Shown: one piece after another, positions 1-8,302 of the stretch
Numbering within the stretch: the stretch's first letter is position 1
How the letters are laid out: every line of letters begins with the position of its first letter
DNA from: Paraburkholderia unamae
Lineage (GTDB): Bacteria > Pseudomonadota > Gammaproteobacteria > Burkholderiales > Burkholderiaceae
Direction: 5' to 3'
Assembly (NCBI RefSeq): GCF_003268775.1
Contig: NZ_QLSU01000019.1
Coordinates: 62,001-126,000 of the forward strand
DNA length: 64,000 nt
Translations under genes and position numbers: made by a program
Notes under the pieces: model-generated
Seen by the model: the letters and a program-made list of their open reading frames with translations, nothing else
Databases searched by the model: none
Told to the model about the DNA's origin: nothing

Positions 1-201
1 GGTGCCAGCGGGCACAAGCAGACTGCATACGTAATTGGCGAATACTTTCTCTCCAAGCGAACCGAGCTTTACGTGGAGGCCGATCGAAATCACTTTTCAG
101 GTGCCTACAAGGCCGATCCAACGAATCTGGCCGTGCTGAAGCTGAACCCGGGGAGTTCCGGCATCACTGGCGTTTCGATGGGGATGCAAACAAAATTCTA
201 G
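1..201 (+). CDS. Porin, C-terminal end only (cut by window edge)
   Basis: The first frame is open from base 1 and stops with TAG at 199-201, giving the last 66 residues of a protein. It ends GVSMGMQTKF, the C-terminal beta-strand with terminal Phe used by the BAM complex to recognise outer-membrane barrels. The pieces TAYVIGEYFLSKRTELYVEAD and GVSMGMQTKF match the last strands of Burkholderia general (OmpC-like) trimeric porins. The 5' part lies outside the window, so substrate and regulation cannot be judged. Confidence 0.85.
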   Translation, partial: GASGHKQTAYVIGEYFLSKRTELYVEADRNHFSGAYKADPTNLAVLKLNPGSSGITGVSMGMQTKF

Positions 202-291
202 CCATCGCTTATTGGCAGTCGCATGGGACGACACCGATCCAACTGGTCGAAGGTCCCGCAAGTAGCCTGACAAACATACATCGGAGCAGAT

Positions 292-657
292 ATGCATAGG
301 ATTGCAGTGAGAGGCGTTGCACTGTTGTGCTTGTTCTTCGCGTTGAATGCGATTGCGCAGACAGGACAGCCAGAAAGTGGCAGTTCGAATGGTGAGCTGG
401 CATCGGCACCGGCATCACCAAAGGCCATGCGCGCCGCAAACCGGGTTCTGTCAAAAAAGGTCGTGAAGGCTCTTTCGCATGTGAAGGGACTGGACGCGAC
501 TGGAGTATTCGTCAAGGCTACTGACGGTAACATCATCCTGTCCGGAGTGGTCCAGCAATCAGGTCAGATTCCTCTCGCGGTTCAGGCGGCGAGGAATGTT
601 GACGGTGTGAAGTCCGTTCACGAGAGTCTTCGGCTAGCTGACCAGCCCACTCAATAA
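292..657 (+). CDS. Small secreted BON-domain protein
   Basis: A 121-residue protein with a signal peptide (hydrophobic core LLCLFFALNAIA, likely cleavage after AIAQ) and one BON domain at about residues 50-115, seen in VVKALSHVKGLDATGVFVKATDGNIILSGVV followed by the AARNVDGVKSV motif. BON domains (OsmY and similar) are periplasmic and thought to bind phospholipid or envelope surfaces. The start is supported by GGAG about 7 bases upstream of the ATG. It lies 90 bp after the porin and may be co-expressed. Family call is firm; the specific role is unknown. Confidence 0.8.
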   Translation: MHRIAVRGVALLCLFFALNAIAQTGQPESGSSNGELASAPASPKAMRAANRVLSKKVVKALSHVKGLDATGVFVKATDGNIILSGVVQQSGQIPLAVQAARNVDGVKSVHESLRLADQPTQ

Positions 658-1171
658 TATAGCGAGTCCGTGATTGAGCCTGGTTCGCGAGTCTCGCGCG
701 GACCAGCGCTTCAAACTGCGATCGCAACCACGTGGCGCCGCGTTTACTGATTCCACACAGTCGGCTACTGTTCGACGCCGATGGGCGGAAGAGGGCGGGC
801 GCCTTGATCGGTGAAGCGTGAACCTTCCGGGTGACGTGAAATCCGGTCCCGGCGCCCCGATTGTTCAGTACCAACTGGCTTTCCCAGGCTGCGACCAGGC
901 TGTCCATCCCGAGATAGACCCACGTAAAGGGCAACTTGCCGTTGTCTCCGACCAGTTCTAGCGGCGGACCAAACCGGTGCGCCCTGAAAGGGGACATCCC
1001 GACGTATCGAGGATCATCTACCGCCCGCACGAAGACCTTGTCGACTTCGTAGGCGTACTCCTGCTCGCCGAGTGCTTTAAGGATTTGTCCGGCTGTCAGG
1101 ACGAGACCCTCCAGTTCGCGTGGCAACCGGTATTTCTCTTCTTCATTGTTCGATATCGGTGCCCCGGTCAT
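533..1171 (-). CDS. RES-like domain protein, probably truncated
   Basis: A 212-residue reading frame. Roughly residues 40-125 resemble the N-terminal part of a RES domain (NAD+ phosphorylase toxins): an early Arg in RAHRFGPP, then WVYLGMDSLVAAWESQL with the conserved Glu. After about residue 130 the sequence becomes Arg/Ser rich and the frame runs antisense through the 3' end of the BON gene, so the real protein has probably lost its C-terminus, including the last catalytic Ser. The ATG overlaps the stop of a 25-codon upstream frame (1168-1245) by ATGA, the arrangement of coupled antitoxin-toxin genes. It could also be an unrelated hypothetical protein. Confidence 0.4.
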   Translation of the reverse strand: MTGAPISNNEEEKYRLPRELEGLVLTAGQILKALGEQEYAYEVDKVFVRAVDDPRYVGMSPFRAHRFGPPLELVGDNGKLPFTWVYLGMDSLVAAWESQLVLNNRGAGTGFHVTRKVHASPIKAPALFRPSASNSSRLCGISKRGATWLRSQFEALVRARLANQAQSRTRYIIEWAGQLAEDSRERTSHRQHSSPPEPREESDLIAGPLRTG

Positions 1172-1245
1172 TCCGAACCCGCTGCCTCCATCCTGGCCAG
1201 CGCGCTGATTTTGGCCAACCGCTGCTTCACCGGTAGCGAGAGCAT
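1168..1245 (-). other. Short frame overlapping the RES-like gene start
   Basis: An ATG-initiated 25-codon frame (MLSLPVKQRLAK...AAGSE) ends with TGA that overlaps the ATG of the RES-like gene (ATGA). It may be the remaining tail of a deleted upstream antitoxin gene, or a leader giving translational coupling. It sits just downstream of the MFS gene end. It is too short to identify. Confidence 0.25.
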
Positions 1246-1267
1246 ACTGGTCGCGACACCGGTGGGG

Positions 1268-2617
1268 TTACACGCGGGTGGGATCGGGCTCGACAGTCAA
1301 CCTGTCCATGGTGCTTGCGCGCGGGACGCGCGCGAGCACGCAGACTGCTGCCAGTACGATGAGGCCCGAGATAATGTAAAGCCCGAGCGATAGACTGCCT
1401 GTTGTCGAGCGAATCACGCCGAACAGATAGGGTGCGGTCATGCCAGAAAGATTCGAGAGGCTTGAGATCACCGCAATGCCTGCGACACTGGAACGCTCGG
1501 AGAGCAGCGCCGTCGACATTGCCCAGAACACGGGCAATGAGGACACAATTGCGGCACGGGCGATAGCGAATAGCGTGAGCGTGCCGGGCAGGCTTGTCGA
1601 AAACAGAGACGCGGCGCTCAGCGCTGCGGCTGCAACCAGCGCGGCTATCACGAAGTGCCAGCGGCGCTCGAGATAGCGGTCCGAGTGGCGGCTATAAAGC
1701 ACGGTCGAGACACAGGCGAGCGCTTCGGGAAGCATGGCGTACAGGCCGACTTTCTGAAGGTTCGAGACGCCCAGTTCGCGTATTACCGTCGGCAACCAGA
1801 AGGTCAGTCCGTACGATCCGCACAGCATGGTGTAGAGCACGAAGCTCAGCAGATAGACCTTGGGGTCGGCGAATGCGGAGCGCTGTGCATTCGTCTTCGC
1901 TTGGGCGCCTGCCAGCGATTCATTAACGTCGCGTATCACCATTGCGCTTTCGGCGGGCGTGAGCCATTTAGCCTTGTCGGGGGAATCGACGAGGTAGAGG
2001 AAGCACACGATCCCGAGCACGCTACTCGGCAGCCCTTCGATCAGAAACATCCATTGCCAGCCGCCCATGCCGGACACGCCGTTCATGTTTTGCAGTATCC
2101 AGCCGGACAGCGGGCCGCCGACCAGACCGGCCGCTGCCGTCGCGATCATGAACAGGGAAACGACACGCGCGCGCCGCGCCACAGGAAACCAGTAGGTCAG
2201 GTAAAGAATGATGCCGGGGAAAAGGCCCGCTTCGAATACGCCAAGAAAGAAGCGCGCCACGTAGAAGTGGGTAGGCGTTCTTACGAACGCGGTCGCGGCC
2301 GAGAGCAGTCCCCAGCCCAGCATGATCCGCAGCAGCGTTTTGCGCGCGCCGATCCGGTGTAGCAAAAGATTGCTCGGTACTTCAAACAGGAAATACCCGA
2401 CGAAGAAAATGCTGGCGCCGAGTCCATAGATTGCATCAGAGAACGCCAATGCGTGCTTCATCTGCAACTGTGCGTAGCCGACGTTCACTCGGTCCATGTA
2501 GTTCAGCATGTAGCAAAGGAATAGCAGCGGAACGATGCGCAAAGCGATCTTCCGATAGACGATGTCGGCGGGTTCGACTGGACCGCGGAGCGGACCGCCG
2601 GGAAGGGTGTGCTGCAT
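1268..2617 (-). CDS. MFS transporter, anion:cation symporter (ACS) family
   Basis: A 449-residue inner-membrane transporter with the usual 12 hydrophobic segments. The first helix and loop read LLFLCYMLNYMDRVNVGYA, the D-R loop signature of ACS transporters (phthalate, glucarate and hexuronate carriers), followed by FFVGYFLFEVPSNLLLHRIGAR and a central hydrophilic loop near residues 215-245. ACS members import organic anions with protons. The start has GGAG 7 bases upstream. It is the last gene of a minus-strand unit (acyl-CoA ligase, Ldh-type dehydrogenase, this carrier), so it probably brings in the acid that the cluster activates. The substrate is not readable. Confidence 0.85.
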   Translation of the reverse strand: MQHTLPGGPLRGPVEPADIVYRKIALRIVPLLFLCYMLNYMDRVNVGYAQLQMKHALAFSDAIYGLGASIFFVGYFLFEVPSNLLLHRIGARKTLLRIMLGWGLLSAATAFVRTPTHFYVARFFLGVFEAGLFPGIILYLTYWFPVARRARVVSLFMIATAAAGLVGGPLSGWILQNMNGVSGMGGWQWMFLIEGLPSSVLGIVCFLYLVDSPDKAKWLTPAESAMVIRDVNESLAGAQAKTNAQRSAFADPKVYLLSFVLYTMLCGSYGLTFWLPTVIRELGVSNLQKVGLYAMLPEALACVSTVLYSRHSDRYLERRWHFVIAALVAAAALSAASLFSTSLPGTLTLFAIARAAIVSSLPVFWAMSTALLSERSSVAGIAVISSLSNLSGMTAPYLFGVIRSTTGSLSLGLYIISGLIVLAAVCVLARVPRASTMDRLTVEPDPTRV

Positions 2618-2689
2618 GATGTCTCCGTATTTTTAATAGAAGTAGTGTCCGTCTGCACGCGATAGCGTGCAAGCTTCAATCGAGAGCGC

Positions 2690-3700
2690 TCATGGACGTG
2701 TCCCGGCCGGGTTGGCGTCTTGTGCGAACGCAGTGAGTGCCAGATAGACCGCATCGGCGACATCGATCTGGTTGCGCACGCGGCGCGCTTCGCGCTCGCG
2801 CGCCGAGCGCTCGAATGGCACACGCACCAGTTGTTGCGGATCGAGCGGGCGTGTGTCGCGAAGACTTTCGGCAAACCCGTCGACCTTGCCCTTGAACGCC
2901 GCGGGCGAGGTGAGCGCGGCCGGGTCGAGGACCAGCAGGAAGAAGCCGCAGTCGCGCAGCTTCTCTGGCGCGGCGGGGGCGCCCGCCAGCATGCCGAGCA
3001 GCTGTACGACCATTGCCAGCCCCGAGCCCTTATGTCCGCCCCAGACCGTGAAAGCGCCAGCCAGCGCGGCGGACGGATCGCGTGTAGGCGAGCCATCCGG
3101 CGCGAATGCCAGCCCTTCGGGCAAGAGCTCGCCCAGGCGCTCGCGCAGCACCACTTCGCCGAGCATGACGGCCGAAGTGCCGATATCCCAGATCACCGGA
3201 TGGCCGGAGGACGGAAAGCCGAACGCGATCGGGTTGGTGGAGAAACGGCCTTCGGTGCCGCCATGCGGCGCGACACGCGGGCCGCCGCTGCCGGCAACCA
3301 TGCCGACAAAGCCAGCCGCCGTGACCTGTTCCAGATACCACGAGAACATGCCGGTGTACCAGGTTTCGTGTGCACCCACCATGGCGATGCCGGATTCGCG
3401 CGCCTTGACGATGGCAATGTCGGTGGCGCGCTGCGCGACGAGGTAGCCGACGTGGTCGCCGCCATCGATCGACGCCGATACTGCCGATTCCTTGACGACT
3501 GTAATGGGCCGCCGTGGCACGGGTGCAGCGAGCGTGCGCTCGATGACCGACAGCGCGCGAGGCAACCCGCCAAACGAAAGACCGCGTAGTTCGCAGTCGA
3601 TCAAATGATCGCTGATGATGCGGATCTCTTCGGCGTCGTAGCCGGTCTTGCGCAATGCACCAGCGAGCAATGCCCGAGCTTCTTCGATAGTGAGGATCAT
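2690..3700 (-). CDS. Ldh family (malate/L-lactate dehydrogenase type 2) oxidoreductase
   Basis: A 336-residue NAD(P)-dependent oxidoreductase of the Ldh_2 family (malate, ureidoglycolate and delta-1-piperideine-2-carboxylate reductases). The N-terminus LTIEEARALLAGALRKTGYDAEEIRIISDHLIDCELRG is typical, and VWGGHKGSGLAMVVQLLGMLAGA is the conserved cofactor-site segment. The motif that normally carries the catalytic His (NHxGxxGYY) appears here as ETWYTGMFSWY, so the classical His is not visible at that place; some family branches share this. It follows the acyl-CoA ligase by 28 bp and probably oxidises or reduces a hydroxy/oxo acid in the same pathway. Confidence 0.85.
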   Translation of the reverse strand: MILTIEEARALLAGALRKTGYDAEEIRIISDHLIDCELRGLSFGGLPRALSVIERTLAAPVPRRPITVVKESAVSASIDGGDHVGYLVAQRATDIAIVKARESGIAMVGAHETWYTGMFSWYLEQVTAAGFVGMVAGSGGPRVAPHGGTEGRFSTNPIAFGFPSSGHPVIWDIGTSAVMLGEVVLRERLGELLPEGLAFAPDGSPTRDPSAALAGAFTVWGGHKGSGLAMVVQLLGMLAGAPAAPEKLRDCGFFLLVLDPAALTSPAAFKGKVDGFAESLRDTRPLDPQQLVRVPFERSAREREARRVRNQIDVADAVYLALTAFAQDANPAGTRP

Positions 3701-3728
3701 GGTGTCCAGAACGTAGCGGGGTAAGGAG

Positions 3729-5306
3729 TTATCTCGTGTTCGCTCTTGCTTTCACGCTGTCCCACGCGCCGGTCGCCGGCACGGTTGCCAGCAGCGTATG
3801 GCGTTCGATCTTCGCGGAGCCCGTCTTCGGCAACGACGCGCGGAATTCGATATAGCGCGGCACCATGAAGCGCGGCAAGCGTGCGCTCAGCCAGTCGAAC
3901 AACGCCTCGGCGTTCAGGTCGGTACGCTCCTTGAGCACGCCAACCAGATAGACGTCGTCTTCGTGGTCGCCCGCGGGTACGCCCAGCACCGCGCATTCGA
4001 CGAGTTCCGGATGCTGGGTCGCGATCGTCTCCACTTCGTATGCCGAAATGTTCTCGCCGCGTCGACGAATGCGCTCCTTCTTGCGGCCCGCGAAGTAGAG
4101 ATACCCCTGCGCGTCCGCGCGCATCATGTCGCCGGTGTGGAACCAAAGATTGCCGAACGCGCAGGCCGTTGCGTCGGGCTTGTTCAGATAGCCGTGCATG
4201 ATGATGCCAGCCGTGCGCGGGCGCAGCACGAGCTCGCCGGTTTCGCCGGTCGGCACGGGCCGGTCGTTCGCGTCGACGAGCTGCACTTCCCAGTCGGGGC
4301 CGGGTTTGCCGGTCGCGCCGAATTTGCGCTCGGGAAATGGTGTGAAGACCGTCATGCCGGTCTCGGTCATGGCATGCGCTTCGACCAGCCGCACGCCAAA
4401 GCGTGCTTCGAATGCTTCATCGTGATGGGCGTTGAACATCACCCGAACCTGGTGCGCGCGATCGTCGGGCGAAGAGGGCTTGTGCTTGAGGATCGGCGGG
4501 ATCGTGAAGATTGTGGTGCTGATGGTGGCGCGCGCACGGCGTACGTCCTGCCAGAAGGTCGTCGCACTGAAGCGTGGGGCGAGGTGGACCTGCGCGCCAA
4601 GTACGAGCGCGGGCAGCGTGGCCATCGTGCGCGACATGCCGTGAAAGAGCGGCAGCGGCGAGAACACGACGTCGTCCGGCTTCATGCCGACGGCCGCGAT
4701 GAAGCTCTGTGCCGTCTGGAACGCCACCGCGTGCGGCAGGATCACGCCTTTGGACGGACCTGTTGTGCCCGACGTGTAGCAGATGAACGCGGGGTCGTGC
4801 GGTTGCGTCGGATCGAGGACAGTCTCACCCTCCGCGATGCGCAAGCCTTGCCACCCGAGAGTTTCCAGACCCGCGATGGGGCCGTCGTCGCCGCACACGA
4901 TGAACGTCGAAAGCTCACCGCGCTGCGCGGGAGCGAGGTCGGCGAAGGCGCGTACGAGCGCCGCGCTGGTGATGACGATGCGGGCTTTCACGTCGCAGGT
5001 GACGTAAGCGAGCATGTCGCCCGTATAGGCCGTGTTGATCGGCACGCAGACCGCGCCCAGCAGGCCGAGCGCGAACCATGAGAAGACGAACTCGGCGGAG
5101 TTGTCGAGCATGACCATGACGGGATCGTGCCGCTTGACTCCCAGCTTTCTCAGGCCACGCGCGACGGCCTGACTTTCTTCGTATGCCTCGGAAAAGGTCC
5201 AGGTGCGGCCGTCTACGGTGAGGAACGGCTTGTTGCCGTGGCGCCGCGCCGCGTCGGTAAGAAATTGGCCGAGTACGCGCTCTTGGTAAGGAATGTCGAG
5301 TTGCAT
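3729..5306 (-). CDS. Acyl-CoA synthetase, AMP-binding (CaiC-like)
   Basis: A 525-residue adenylate-forming ligase that would activate a carboxylic acid to its CoA thioester using ATP. Motifs in order: the P-loop CYTSGTTGPSKG near residue 175, the acyl-adenylate region around EAHAMTETG, FHTGDMMR (ribose-binding Asp), the hinge GRKKERIRRRGENISAYEVE, and the catalytic Lys in KTGSAKIERH near the C-terminus. The layout resembles crotonobetaine/carnitine-CoA ligase and medium-chain ligases. It heads the minus-strand unit and diverges from the DUF35/thiolase genes across a 378-bp control region. Family certain, substrate unknown. Confidence 0.88.
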   Translation of the reverse strand: MQLDIPYQERVLGQFLTDAARRHGNKPFLTVDGRTWTFSEAYEESQAVARGLRKLGVKRHDPVMVMLDNSAEFVFSWFALGLLGAVCVPINTAYTGDMLAYVTCDVKARIVITSAALVRAFADLAPAQRGELSTFIVCGDDGPIAGLETLGWQGLRIAEGETVLDPTQPHDPAFICYTSGTTGPSKGVILPHAVAFQTAQSFIAAVGMKPDDVVFSPLPLFHGMSRTMATLPALVLGAQVHLAPRFSATTFWQDVRRARATISTTIFTIPPILKHKPSSPDDRAHQVRVMFNAHHDEAFEARFGVRLVEAHAMTETGMTVFTPFPERKFGATGKPGPDWEVQLVDANDRPVPTGETGELVLRPRTAGIIMHGYLNKPDATACAFGNLWFHTGDMMRADAQGYLYFAGRKKERIRRRGENISAYEVETIATQHPELVECAVLGVPAGDHEDDVYLVGVLKERTDLNAEALFDWLSARLPRFMVPRYIEFRASLPKTGSAKIERHTLLATVPATGAWDSVKARANTR

Positions 5307-5684
5307 GTTATTCGCTCAGGGGTCAGTGCAATTGCAATATAAGAGCGCCGTGTTGACGCGGGTAGGACCGCGCGCCTATCGCAGCCATGCGCAAACAGTA
5401 TGACTGCGCAAATGGGGCGTCGTGGGCGACCGGACAGGCCGCCCGCCTGCAATGCCTGGTGATTGCTCGGGGAGGAGCGAGACGCGGATCAGGGTAAACA
5501 GGGGCAGCAAGGCGGTGGCCGGTGTGCCGGACGCGAGCATGGGCCGCGCACTGGTATGTCGCCATGACATCTCCGTTATGCGTCGGCGCTGCTACTGCGC
5601 GCGCTCCGGCTTGCCTATAGTCGGCTCGACAGGGTTGCGCATGACCGCGCGATCCCCCGCATGACATGGCAAAGGAGACACATC
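5307..5684. promoter_or_regulatory. Divergent control region between acyl-CoA ligase and DUF35/thiolase units
   Basis: This 378-bp interval separates two divergent units. On the plus side CTACTG (5592-5597), 18 bp, TATAGT (5616-5621) forms a candidate promoter about 65 bases before the DUF35 start. On the minus side TATATT (complement of 5336-5341), an 18-bp spacer and CTACCC (complement of 5360-5365) has the same spacing before the ligase start. The partial palindrome ATGTCGCCATGACAT lies near 5558-5572. The promoter resemblance to the porin promoter at 9556 suggests a common activator, perhaps the LysR protein. Confidence 0.45.
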
Positions 5685-6143
5685 ATGGCTTATTTACCGG
5701 CAGGCATGCCCACGCCGCAGCCTACGCGCGACGATGCGCCGTTCTGGGACGCTTGCAAGCGCGGCGCGCTGACAATCCGGCACTGCGACGCGTGCGGCCG
5801 CTTTTCGCATCCGCCCATGCCCGCCTGCCCGCACTGCGCATCGACGCAGCTTGGCTGGCAGGAGGTCAGCGGCAACGGCACCGTCTACACCTATACGGTC
5901 AGCCATCATCCGACGCATTCCGCGCTCAAGGGTCACGGCGCGTACAACGTCGCTGTGGTGCTGCTCGACGACGCAGACGACGTGCGTCTCGTCACCAATA
6001 TCGTCGATGTCGCGCCGCAGGACCTTCGCATCGGGTTGCCGGTTCGAGTGGTCTGGGAAACGGTCGACGATGGTTGCGTCGTGCCGCGCTTTCGCAGGCG
6101 TGACGACGTGCCTTCGGCGCAACCGCGAGGAGTGCAATCATGA
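5685..6143 (+). CDS. DUF35 OB-fold/zinc-ribbon protein, thiolase partner
   Basis: A 152-residue protein with a rubredoxin-like zinc ribbon (CDACGRF...CPHCAS, two CxxC pairs near residues 35-52) followed by an OB-fold domain (GTVYTYTVSHHPTH, then the YNVAVVLLDDADDVRLVTNIV strands). Such DUF35 proteins form complexes with SCP2-like thiolases, bind acyl-CoA and are needed for activity. The start at 5685 is chosen over 5661 because AAAGGAGA lies 7 bases upstream. Its stop overlaps the thiolase ATG, supporting a co-translated pair. Confidence 0.88.
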   Translation: MAYLPAGMPTPQPTRDDAPFWDACKRGALTIRHCDACGRFSHPPMPACPHCASTQLGWQEVSGNGTVYTYTVSHHPTHSALKGHGAYNVAVVLLDDADDVRLVTNIVDVAPQDLRIGLPVRVVWETVDDGCVVPRFRRRDDVPSAQPRGVQS

Positions 6144-7333
6144 GCTTTCCGACACGAGACACGCCTTCGCGCTTGCGGCCGTGCATCGTCGGCGTGGGCG
6201 AAACCGCATACGCGAGGCGCGGCGGCCATAACGAGCACTCGGAGTTCGAACTCTGCCTACAGGCCATCCGGCATGCTGCGCGTGACGCGGGCATCGCGCC
6301 GCATCAGATCGACGGCTACGCGTCGTTCGGATTCGAACGCCATGAGCCGGTGATGGTGCAGGCCGCACTCGCGGCGCCGGAACTGCGCTTCTCGTCGCTG
6401 GTCTGGGGGGGCGGAGGCGGGGGCTGTTCGGCCTCCGTCATGCTGGCCGCGCAGGCGGTGGCGACCGGGCAGTGCCAGTTTGCGGTGGCGTACCGGTCGA
6501 TCTGCCAGGGGCAATACGAGCGCTACGGCGAGTACCGCGCGCGCCCGATGTGGGGGTCCTACGTCGCGCCGTTCGGGCTGATGTCGCCCGGCATGATGAT
6601 GGCGCTGGTGTATCGGCGATATCTTGAGGAATCGGGTGCAAACGCAGACCATCTCGCGGATCTCGCCGTGACCATCCGCGCGAATGCGCAGCGCAACCCG
6701 CGCGCTGTGATGCACGGCCGGCCGATGACGCACGCCGACTACTTCGCCGCGCGCATGGTGGCCGACCCGTTCAGGCTGTTCGACTGCTGCCTCGAAACCG
6801 ACGGCGCTTGCGCCGTGATCGTAACATCGGCGGAACTTGCGGAGAAGCTTTCCGGCCCTGCGGTGCCGATCCTCGGTGCGGCCCAGGCAAGCGGACCGCG
6901 CTGGACGCTCGGACCGATGGGCTCGCATAACATGCCGATTGAAAACTACGCGACGATCAATTCGCGGGAAGTGGCGCGCGCACTGTATGCGCAGACCGGC
7001 CTCACGCCCGGCGACATCGACGTGGCCCAGATCTATGACGCGTTCACCGGGCTGATCCCGATGGCACTTGAGGACTATGGCTTTTGCCGTCGCGCGGAGA
7101 CGGCGGCATTCATTCAGTCCGGCGGAGTGGGGCCGAACGGACGCCTGCCGGTCAACACCTCGGGCGGCTTGTTGTCGGAGGCCTATCTACATGGACTCAA
7201 CCTCGTGATCGAGGGGGTGCGTCAGATGCGTGGGCAGTCGAGCGCGCAGGTGGAAAACGCGAAGCACTGCCTCGTCACGAGCGGGGGCGGCGGCGGGCAC
7301 AAGAGCGCGCTTATTCTGGGGAGGGCGCGATGA
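6140..7333 (+). CDS. Thiolase family protein (SCP2/acetyl-CoA acetyltransferase type)
   Basis: A 397-residue thiolase-fold protein. Features: an N-terminal VGVGETAYARRGG strand, a Cys-containing nucleophile-elbow segment in a glycine run (GGGGGGCSASVMLAAQA), the IYDAFTGLIP motif, and a C-terminal GGGGGHKSALILGRAR, which is typical of SCP2-thiolase-like proteins that pair with DUF35. These enzymes cleave or form 3-oxoacyl-CoA, sometimes side-chain beta-keto thioesters. It starts inside the DUF35 stop (ATGA) and ends overlapping the next gene in the same way, so the three genes form one tightly coupled unit. Confidence 0.87.
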   Translation: MSFPTRDTPSRLRPCIVGVGETAYARRGGHNEHSEFELCLQAIRHAARDAGIAPHQIDGYASFGFERHEPVMVQAALAAPELRFSSLVWGGGGGGCSASVMLAAQAVATGQCQFAVAYRSICQGQYERYGEYRARPMWGSYVAPFGLMSPGMMMALVYRRYLEESGANADHLADLAVTIRANAQRNPRAVMHGRPMTHADYFAARMVADPFRLFDCCLETDGACAVIVTSAELAEKLSGPAVPILGAAQASGPRWTLGPMGSHNMPIENYATINSREVARALYAQTGLTPGDIDVAQIYDAFTGLIPMALEDYGFCRRAETAAFIQSGGVGPNGRLPVNTSGGLLSEAYLHGLNLVIEGVRQMRGQSSAQVENAKHCLVTSGGGGGHKSALILGRAR

Positions 7334-8217
7334 AGGGGGATATCAAGGAAACCAGCGCCGACGTCGCATTTCGCTGCGAGACGCGTCTTGGAGAGGGGCC
7401 GCTCTGGCACCCCGACGAGAACGCGCTGTACTGGATCGACCTGATCGGCAAACGGCTTTTTCGCGGTGACGGGGCGAGCGGCGCGGTCACCTCGAAGCCG
7501 CTGCCGTTTCGTTGTGCCCGCGTGACGCTGGTCGAGGACGGCCGCCTGCTGTTTTCCTTCACGCGAGGCTTCGCATTCGGGCACTACGACAGTGAGGATT
7601 ACACACCATTCGAAGCATCGGCGATCATTGGCGAAACCGAACGCTATAACGATGGCGCATGCGATTCGCGGGGCCGGTTCTGGACCGGGACCTACGATGT
7701 TGAACTGCAACGGCCAATAGGCGGCATCTACCGTTTCGAGGGGCACGTCGCGACGCGGGAGGCAGACGGCGTCATTCTCGCCAATGGCCTGCGCTGGAGT
7801 CCTGACGAGCGCCAGATGTTCTTTGCAGATTCGCGTCCGGGGCAGCTTTGGGTATACGACTTCGATGCAGATGCGGGCAGAGTGGGCGCCCGTCGTTTGC
7901 TGGTCGACTACGCGGGCACCGGCGCCAAGCCTGATGGTTGCGCGACCGACGCCGACGGCTGCGTGTGGATCGCGGAAGTGCATCGCTCGCGGGTTGCACG
8001 CTATACACCGGCGGGAGCGCTCGACCAGGTCGTTATGCTGCCCACCCGCCGGCCCACCTCCGTCTCTTTCGGCGACAGCGACGCGCGTACGCTTTACATC
8101 ACCACGCGCAACGACGGCATGAGCGCAAGCGATTTCGCGCTCGAGCCGCACGCCGGTTGCGTGTTCGCGGCACGGGTCGAAGTGCCGGGGTTGGCGGAGT
8201 ATCGCTTCAAGGTTTGA
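7330..8217 (+). CDS. SMP-30/gluconolactonase/LRE family hydrolase
   Basis: A 295-residue six-bladed beta-propeller lactonase. The metal site is visible: Glu in ETRLGEGPLWHP near residue 18, Asn in NDGACDSRGRFWTGTYD, Asn in ILANGLRWSPDER and Asp in KPDGCATDADGCVWIAEVH. These enzymes hydrolyse sugar or hydroxy-acid lactones with a divalent cation. The ATG overlaps the thiolase TGA (ATGA); longer in-frame starts would lie inside the thiolase gene and are rejected. Together with a thiolase and CoA ligase it suggests that the pathway passes through a lactone. Confidence 0.87.
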   Translation: MKGDIKETSADVAFRCETRLGEGPLWHPDENALYWIDLIGKRLFRGDGASGAVTSKPLPFRCARVTLVEDGRLLFSFTRGFAFGHYDSEDYTPFEASAIIGETERYNDGACDSRGRFWTGTYDVELQRPIGGIYRFEGHVATREADGVILANGLRWSPDERQMFFADSRPGQLWVYDFDADAGRVGARRLLVDYAGTGAKPDGCATDADGCVWIAEVHRSRVARYTPAGALDQVVMLPTRRPTSVSFGDSDARTLYITTRNDGMSASDFALEPHAGCVFAARVEVPGLAEYRFKV

Positions 8218-8252
8218 GGCCGAGGCCGCGCTGGGTGGAGACGGGCGATCGC

Positions 8253-8276
8253 CGGGCGTGCCGCTTGGCACGCCCG
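8253..8276. terminator. Bidirectional terminator hairpin
   Basis: A perfect 10-bp stem CGGGCGTGCC (8253-8262), loop GCTT, and GGCACGCCCG (8267-8276) lies between the convergent lactonase (+) and LysR (-) genes. There is no long T-run, but GC-rich hairpins of this kind at convergent gene ends are usual terminators in high-GC proteobacteria. Confidence 0.65.
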
Positions 8277-8302
8277 ATAAGGCTATCGGCGCGGCGCGCC
8301 CG

